64,000 nt of DNA from Campylobacter concisus (GTDB taxonomy: Bacteria > Campylobacterota > Campylobacteria > Campylobacterales > Campylobacteraceae), in assembly GCA_002092835.1 (NCBI GenBank), contig LVWL01000017.1:52366-116365 (forward strand). The letters are read 5' to 3'. Both the position numbers and the translations under genes were made by a program. Numbering within the stretch: position 1 is the first letter of the stretch; each line of letters starts with the position of its first letter. The notes under the pieces are model-generated. The model made no database searches and had not been told where the DNA came from. It was given only the letters and a program-made list of their open reading frames with translations. Shown one piece after another: positions 59,100 to 64,000 of this stretch.

Positions 59100-61015
59100 A
59101 AGAATTTCTAACATCACTACTAGTTGGCATCAAGGAAAAAGAAGTTTCAAACGAAGATAAAGAGATTTTACGAAATCTCTTAAATCTTGGTGCCGTAAGC
59201 TCTCATAAAGATAAATTTTACCTAAACAATGGCTACGTCTGTGGCAAGCTAGACATCAGCCAAAACGCAACTGGCTTTATCATGCCATTTGATAAACGCT
59301 TCAAGCAAGATATCATCGTAGAAAATAAAAATTTAAACAACTCTCACCTTGGCGATATCGTGTTAGCAAAGCTTTTGCCGCTTAAGAAAAAACGCCAAAG
59401 TGCTAAAATAGTAATGAGCCTAAAGCTTGCAAATGAGACAAGTGTGGTCTATACAAAACGCTTTGGAGCGGCCATTTTAGGTGTAAATTTAAAAACTGGA
59501 CTAAGCACTACCTTAAAAGCGACGCAAAAAAGCCTAAAGATGCTTCCTCTTGGGACGCTACTTAAAATAAACAACCTAAATAACGAAATAGTCGAGGTTT
59601 TAGGAAATTTAGACGATCCATTAAGCGATGAGAAAATTTCGCTTGCTATTTATAATAAAAACGATAAATTTAGCGAGGCTTGTGAGCTTGAGGCAAAGGC
59701 TTTTGGCGACGAAGTCGATGCTAGCATGTATCCAAATAGAGTTGATCTAAGAAATTTAGAGTTTTGCACAATCGATCCAGTCGATGCCAAAGACTTTGAC
59801 GATGCCATATATTTTGATGAGAAAAAGTGCGAAATTTACGTCGCAATTGCCGATGTAAGCGAATATGTGACTGCATATAGCGCTATCGATAGCGAGGCTA
59901 AAAAAAGAGGCTTTTCGATCTACTTTCCGCACATCTCAGTGCCGATGTTGCCGCGCGCACTTAGTGAAAATATCTGCTCGCTAAAGCCAGACGTGCCGCG
60001 TCTTGCATTTTGTTTTAAAATTTCACTTGATGCAAACAACGAGGTAAAAAAAGAGGAGCTTTTTGAGGCGATCATCCTTTCAAAAAGGCGCTTTAATTAC
60101 GACGAGATAGATGAAATTTTAGAAGGCAAAAGAGAGTGTGAAATTTCATGGATCAAGCCACTTTTTAAACTCACCACAAAGCTTCGCAAAAAAAGGCTTT
60201 TGCATGCATTTGACTTTAGGACAAAAGAGCTGAGAATGAGTCTTGATGAAGAGGGTCAAATTTCGCAAACTAGATTTGAAAGTGACTCCGACTCGCACAG
60301 ATTAGTCGAAGACTGTATGCTTTTAGCAAATAAAGCTGCCGCAAAGCTCATCACAAAGGGTGTTTTTAGAAACCACGCATCGCCTGATTTTAAAAAGATA
60401 GATACTTTGCTTGAAGACTTGCAGCTTCTGGGGCTTGACTTTACCTACGAGAGTGACCTTGCAAATTTGATAAGAAAGATCCAAATAAAAGCCGACGAGC
60501 TAGGCAACCGCGAGGAGATAGATAAACTCATCATCAAGTCTCAAAAAAAAGCTGAGTACTCAAGTGAAAATTTAGGCCACTTTGGGCTTGGATTTGATAG
60601 ATACACACACTTTACAAGCCCTATTAGACGCTACTCTGATCTCATTTTACACAGGCTCTTAAAGGCTAAAATTTTAAAAGATGAGAAGCTTTACAACTTC
60701 TTGCTTTTAAATATCCAAAGCACCTGCGCAAATTTAAGCGAGCTTGAAAGAGAAGCCGACAAGGTAGCCTACGACTTTATGGATAGGAAATTTGCACGCT
60801 GGGCAGCAGCAAACATTGGCAAAGAGGTGCGTTGCTACGTGAGCGAAAACCAAAATGTCTTGGTTGCTAAGCTTGATGATTATTTTGTTGGAGCTAGAAT
60901 TTTTATAACTGGATACAGCGCAAATTTACTTCAAAAGCTTGTTGTAAAGATCACAGAGGCCGACATCGCAAGTGCTAAAATTTTTGCAAAAGTGGTAAGA
61001 AAGATCGATGTATAG
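59096..61015 (+). CDS. rnr: Ribonuclease R
   Basis: A 639-residue 3'-5' exoribonuclease. An N-terminal cold-shock-like part is followed by the RNB domain with RVDLRNLEFCTIDPVDAKDFDDAIYFDEK, IADVSEYV, RGFSIYFPHISVPMLP and HFTSPIRRYSDLILHR, and a C-terminal S1-like segment. The catalytic Asp cluster in the DPVDAKDFDDA motif is intact. The start is GTG 59096, coupled to the HDOD gene. It processes structured RNA. Confidence 0.94.
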   Translation: MKEFLTSLLVGIKEKEVSNEDKEILRNLLNLGAVSSHKDKFYLNNGYVCGKLDISQNATGFIMPFDKRFKQDIIVENKNLNNSHLGDIVLAKLLPLKKKRQSAKIVMSLKLANETSVVYTKRFGAAILGVNLKTGLSTTLKATQKSLKMLPLGTLLKINNLNNEIVEVLGNLDDPLSDEKISLAIYNKNDKFSEACELEAKAFGDEVDASMYPNRVDLRNLEFCTIDPVDAKDFDDAIYFDEKKCEIYVAIADVSEYVTAYSAIDSEAKKRGFSIYFPHISVPMLPRALSENICSLKPDVPRLAFCFKISLDANNEVKKEELFEAIILSKRRFNYDEIDEILEGKRECEISWIKPLFKLTTKLRKKRLLHAFDFRTKELRMSLDEEGQISQTRFESDSDSHRLVEDCMLLANKAAAKLITKGVFRNHASPDFKKIDTLLEDLQLLGLDFTYESDLANLIRKIQIKADELGNREEIDKLIIKSQKKAEYSSENLGHFGLGFDRYTHFTSPIRRYSDLILHRLLKAKILKDEKLYNFLLLNIQSTCANLSELEREADKVAYDFMDRKFARWAAANIGKEVRCYVSENQNVLVAKLDDYFVGARIFITGYSANLLQKLVVKITEADIASAKIFAKVVRKIDV

Positions 61016-62006
61016 AAAAGATTTGGAGCTAAATTTAACAAATGCAAATTTAAGCAACTACTTCTTGCTTTTTGGAGCGGATGAGTTTCAGATTGAGCTC
61101 TTCGGCAAAGAAATTTTGAGCTTTTACTCTAGCGAAGATGCAAATCTATTAAGCCTTTATTTTGACGAGTACAACTACGCGCAAGCAAGCTCTCACCTAA
61201 GCGAACAGTCACTTTTTGGCGGCAAAAATATCCTCTATGTAAAAAGCGACAAAAAGATCCCAGCAAAAGAGCTAAAAGAGCTCATCTCGCTTTGCTCAAA
61301 GAGCCCAGACAACTACTTTTTGTTTGAGCTTTATGAGGCCGATATGAAGCTAGTTTTTGATACACAAAAGGCTTTTGGGACAAATTTTGCGAGATTTTTC
61401 AAGCCTTCAAACCCAGATGAAGCGATAAATTTACTAGCCAAAAACTCAGCCAAAATAGGACTAAACATAACCAAAAACGCACTTTATGAGCTTTACTTTA
61501 CGCATAATGAAAATTTATACCTTGCAGCAAGCGAGCTAACAAAACTAAAAAGCCTAAACACACACATCGAACAAGATGATGTAAAAAGGCTGGTTTTTGG
61601 ACTTGGTGGGATAAATTTTGATGATTTTTTTAACAAATTTATGGCCCTAAAAGATATAAAAAACGACTTCTTTACCTATCTAGAAGATCCAAATTTTAAT
61701 GAAATTTTACTTCTAAACTCACTTTACAAAGCATTTTTTAGGCTATTTAAAATTTACTCTTATATAAAGATAAATGGTCGCTTAAATTTAGATGAGGCAA
61801 TTGGTTATCAACCGCCTGTAAATGTCGCAAATTTACTAAAAACCAATAGTTTAAAACTAAATTTAAATACATATCTAGAAATATTTAAAACTCTAAATTT
61901 AGCCGAACTAGAGCTAAAAACAAACACAAAAATGGATAAAGAAATTTTTGTTCTATCTACCATTTTAAACTTACAGCATCTAATATCAACAGCAAACATT
62001 AAGTAA
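61008..62006 (+). CDS. holA: DNA polymerase III subunit delta
   Basis: A 332-residue clamp-loader subunit. The N-terminal FLLFGADEFQIELFGKEIL and the middle LFGGKNILYVKSDKKIPAKEL, with LYELYFTHNENLYLAASELTKLKSL near the centre, match HolA. It overlaps rnr by eight bases. With holB at 43493 the clamp loader genes are in two places. Confidence 0.9.
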   Translation: MYRKDLELNLTNANLSNYFLLFGADEFQIELFGKEILSFYSSEDANLLSLYFDEYNYAQASSHLSEQSLFGGKNILYVKSDKKIPAKELKELISLCSKSPDNYFLFELYEADMKLVFDTQKAFGTNFARFFKPSNPDEAINLLAKNSAKIGLNITKNALYELYFTHNENLYLAASELTKLKSLNTHIEQDDVKRLVFGLGGINFDDFFNKFMALKDIKNDFFTYLEDPNFNEILLLNSLYKAFFRLFKIYSYIKINGRLNLDEAIGYQPPVNVANLLKTNSLKLNLNTYLEIFKTLNLAELELKTNTKMDKEIFVLSTILNLQHLISTANIK

Positions 62007-62014
62007 TTTTAAGC

Positions 62015-62020
62015 TAAAAT
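62015..62020 (+). promoter_or_regulatory. -10 box of the rpsF-ssb-rpsR operon
   Basis: TAAAAT in the context AAGCTAAAATCC lies 64 bases before rpsF. The match is moderate and there is no -35. Confidence 0.4.
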
Positions 62021-62083
62021 CCACCCCTGCTTAATGCAAAATCCTTGCTCACAAAGTGAGCTAAATATCCATAAGGAGAAAAA

Positions 62084-62503
62084 ATGAAACATTATGAGCT
62101 TTTATTTATTCTTAAGCCGACACTAACGGAAGAGGAAGTTAAAGCTAAGGTTGATTTCGTAAAAGAAGTCATAACAAAAAACGGCGGAGAGATCACTACT
62201 GTCGTTGAGATGGGTACTAGAAAGTTAGCCTATACCATAAAAAAATATGAGCGTGGAACATACTTTGTTATCTACTACAAAGCTCCACCAGCACTTCTTG
62301 CAGAGCTTACAAGAAACGTAAGAATCACTGAAGATATCATAAGATTTTTAAGCGTTAAATATGAAAACAAACGCGAAATCGCAGCTTGGGAAAGACTTTG
62401 CAAAGGTATCAAACAAACTATAAAAAAAGAGCCTCGTGAGCCAAGAGCACCACGTGAGCCAAGAGTTGAAAAAGTAGACGAGCAAACTTTTACAGAAGAA
62501 TAA
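62084..62503 (+). CDS. rpsF: 30S ribosomal protein S6
   Basis: A 139-residue S6 starting [23 protein letters not shown], with [22 protein letters not shown] and the conserved [13 protein letters not shown]. The C-terminal extension ([12 protein letters not shown]) is repetitive and charged, as in some epsilonproteobacteria. It leads the operon rpsF-ssb-rpsR. Confidence 0.97.
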   Translation: MKHYELLFILKPTLTEEEVKAKVDFVKEVITKNGGEITTVVEMGTRKLAYTIKKYERGTYFVIYYKAPPALLAELTRNVRITEDIIRFLSVKYENKREIAAWERLCKGIKQTIKKEPREPRAPREPRVEKVDEQTFTEE

Positions 62504-62516
62504 TCAAGGATAAAAA

Positions 62517-63074
62517 ATGTTCAATAAAGTAGTACTAGTTGGGAATTTAACAAGAGATATTGAGCTAAGATACACTACTAGTGGATCTGCTATAGGAAAT
62601 TCCGGTATTGCTGTTACTAGAAAATTTAATACTAACGGCGAAAAACGTGAAGAGACATGCTTTATTGACATATCGTTCTTTGGCAAATCAGCTGAGATAG
62701 CAAATCAATATTTAAGCAAAGGCTCCAAACTTCTGGTTGAAGGAAGATTAAAATTTGATCAATGGACCGACAATAACGGACAAAACCGCTCAAAGCACTC
62801 AATCGTAGTTGAAAATATGGAGATGCTTGGCGGAAATAGTGGAGCTAATGGACAAAGTCAAGGTGGATTTAATCAAAATAGTTCATACTCGCAACAACGA
62901 AATAATGGTTCAAATAATAGCTATGGCAATGGTGGATATCAAAATTCAGCACCACAAAGACAGCAAATGCAACCACAAAATAAAAAAGTACAAGAAGAGT
63001 ACTATGAGGAGAAAATCCCTGATATAAACATTGACGCCGATAATTTTGATGGCGACAACGAAATACCGTTTTAA
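62517..63074 (+). CDS. ssb: Single-stranded DNA-binding protein
   Basis: A 185-residue protein with an OB-fold (about 1-105: FNKVVLVGNLTRDIELRYT, then DISFFGKSAEIANQYLSKGSKL), a Gly/Asn/Gln-rich linker and the acidic tip DGDNEIPF that recruits partner proteins. It lies between rpsF and rpsR, the widely conserved order. Confidence 0.97.
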   Translation: MFNKVVLVGNLTRDIELRYTTSGSAIGNSGIAVTRKFNTNGEKREETCFIDISFFGKSAEIANQYLSKGSKLLVEGRLKFDQWTDNNGQNRSKHSIVVENMEMLGGNSGANGQSQGGFNQNSSYSQQRNNGSNNSYGNGGYQNSAPQRQQMQPQNKKVQEEYYEEKIPDINIDADNFDGDNEIPF

Positions 63075-63089
63075 TTTAAAGGATAGAAA

Positions 63090-63350
63090 ATGGCAGAAAA
63101 AAGAAAATATTCACGTAAATATTGCAAATTTACAGAAGCAAAAATTGATTTTATAGATTATAAAGATACTTCTCTTTTAAAGTATTGTTTATCAGAGAGA
63201 TTTAAAATAATGCCAAGGCGTTTAACTGGCACATCAAAAAGACATCAAGAAATGGTAGAAAAAGCGATCAAAAGGGCTCGTCATGCAGCTATTATACCTT
63301 ACATAGTAGATCGCAAAGATGTAGTTTCAAATCCTTTTGATGGACTATAA
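63090..63350 (+). CDS. rpsR: 30S ribosomal protein S18
   Basis: An 86-residue S18 with [23 protein letters not shown], the [29 protein letters not shown] core and a typical length. It binds with S6 to the 30S platform. A hairpin follows. Confidence 0.98.
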   Translation: MAEKRKYSRKYCKFTEAKIDFIDYKDTSLLKYCLSERFKIMPRRLTGTSKRHQEMVEKAIKRARHAAIIPYIVDRKDVVSNPFDGL

Positions 63351-63363
63351 TTATTAAACTATT

Positions 63364-63384
63364 AAGCCCCTATTAACGGGGTTT
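63364..63384 (+). terminator. Hairpin terminator of the rpsF-ssb-rpsR operon
   Basis: AAGCCCC pairs with GGGGTTT (one G-T pair) around TATTAAC, fourteen bases after the rpsR stop. The T run is short. Confidence 0.65.
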
Positions 63385-63869
63385 AATCCTAATCTTAAAT
63401 ATCCTAGATTTATGTTCTTATAGTTTTTTATTTATTGAATACAATTTAAAATATTTTTCAAGCATTATCTATAATTTTGGTTTAACTTACACGAGGTAAT
63501 TAGAATTTATTCAGATGGATATCTCAAATATATGCTGTCTTTAAATAACTCTATAGCATCAATTTATTAGTTCAAAATAAATTATTTAGCCATATGTACA
63601 ATCAATATCATTGATCCATATTATTCACAATTTTTACCACGAATCACGCATCATCTATCGTATAGCAATAGCTGCTCACATGAGGCTAAAAGACAAGGTA
63701 CTTAAATATAAATAAATTTTATTAAATAAATCCAATATTCATCCATTTGGTGTCTGCATATCTTGCAAGTAGGCTTTATAATATATTTTATTTTGAAAAC
63801 TTATTGATGTCAAATCAGCTTAACCGTACAATTAATATTAGCCAAAAACAAATTTTAAGCATCCTTTTC
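63385..63869. other. 485-base non-coding AT-rich stretch
   Basis: It contains no reading frame that looks coding and no convincing RNA fold. Several short stretches (for example 63640-63700) are richer in G and C than the rest, which could be remnants of an eroded gene, but I cannot identify any. Confidence 0.4.
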
Positions 63870-63898
63870 TTGACATGTAATAATGTTTTTTGTATAAT
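63870..63898 (+). promoter_or_regulatory. Consensus sigma-70 promoter of tRNA-Lys
   Basis: TTGACA (63870-63875), a seventeen-base spacer and TATAAT (63893-63898) form an exact -35/-10 consensus 22 bases before the tRNA. A true -35 box is uncommon in Campylobacter promoters, and its presence fits a highly expressed stable RNA. Confidence 0.85.
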
Positions 63899-63920
63899 CT
63901 CAATTCTTTTTTAAGCAAAT

Positions 63921-63996
63921 GTCTTGCTAGCTCAGTCGGTAGAGCATCTCACTTTTAATGAGGGGGCCGTTGGTTCGAATCCAACGCAGGACACCA
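63921..63996 (+). tRNA. tRNA-Lys (anticodon TTT)
   Basis: The 76-base cloverleaf is clear: acceptor GTCTTGC/GCAGGAC, D arm GCTC/GAGC, anticodon stem TCTCA/TGAGG with loop CTTTTAA, T arm GTTGG-TTCGAAT-CCAAC, discriminator A and encoded CCA. The anticodon is TTT, so it charges lysine. It lies four bases before the right edge of the window, so what follows is not seen. Confidence 0.97.
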
Positions 63997-64000
63997 TTTT

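Noticed and set aside
62809..63027. A 72-codon frame inside ssb
   Set aside because: It overlaps ssb in another frame within the repetitive linker and has no conserved features or ribosome site.

Overview
The window is chromosomal DNA of a Campylobacter species. Codon use is AT-rich, and the marker genes are typical of the group: hobA, an HrcA/CIRCE heat-shock operon, a Campylobacter major outer membrane porin, PEB4, a selenocysteine formate dehydrogenase and a CmoA/CmoB pair. The gene content fits the C. concisus/curvus/showae side of the genus better than C. jejuni. Genus is fairly certain; species is inference. There is no prophage, insertion sequence or CRISPR array. Almost every base is housekeeping sequence in short overlapping operons.

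Layout. 1-522: end of a FlaC-like flagellin. 607-7043 (minus strand): peb4, fba, a MotA/ExbB-like and MotB/OmpA-like pair, a PLP deaminase-like gene and hisD. 7139-10892: nth, dsbD, ppk2 and a small membrane protein. 11018-14261: hrcA-grpE-dnaK with a CIRCE operator. 14609-15028: an accessory XRE regulator plus a 57-residue protein. 15135-21184: kdsB, thrC, cutA, lpxK, an unusual DegT-family protein, nadE and a metallo-hydrolase. 21357-22634: the porin. 22830-27456: a hot-dog protein, cmoB, a small lipoprotein, a Tat-exported transglutaminase-like protein, a MerT/MerP-like pair and pepD. 27541-34463: pyrC, pyrB, a Sel1 protein, a DHH phosphoesterase, flhA, an Rrf2 regulator and rpsO. 34875-37154: Sec-formate dehydrogenase. 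37220-46321: cmoA, ribF, tlyA, ligA, a NADAR protein, folP, holB, hobA, lysC and nudH. 46385-50421: an iron-uptake module (PepSY protein, TonB receptor, AraC regulator, Fur-box-like site). 50475-54557: hemW, tatB, tatC, queA and a degenerate receiver-like protein. 54573-58137: ruvX, dprA, a divergent deacetylase and ilvC. 58281-63350: an HDOD protein, rnr, holA, rpsF, ssb and rpsR. 63921-63996: tRNA-Lys.

Much of the order matches blocks I recall from C. jejuni (Cj0577-Cj0590, Cj0595-Cj0604, Cj0630-Cj0635, Cj0809-Cj0813, Cj0881-Cj0884, Cj0976-Cj0980). The window is therefore a shuffled set of conserved blocks with a few accessory inserts. Themes that connect genes are tRNA wobble modification (cmoA, cmoB, queA), Tat export (tatBC, transglutaminase-like protein), thiol and periplasmic folding (dsbD, peb4), replication and repair (ligA, holA, holB, hobA, ssb, ruvX, dprA, nth) and pyrimidine synthesis (pyrB, pyrC).

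The most important caution is that six conserved genes (MotB/OmpA-like, cmoB, pyrB, the DHH gene, ligA twice, lysC) are broken by seven frameshifts. Every one is repaired by adding back a single base, usually within a short homopolymer. Several are essential or core genes, so uncorrected deletions in the sequence are a better explanation than gene decay. By contrast, the in-frame TGA in the formate dehydrogenase is a real selenocysteine codon with a SECIS-like hairpin.
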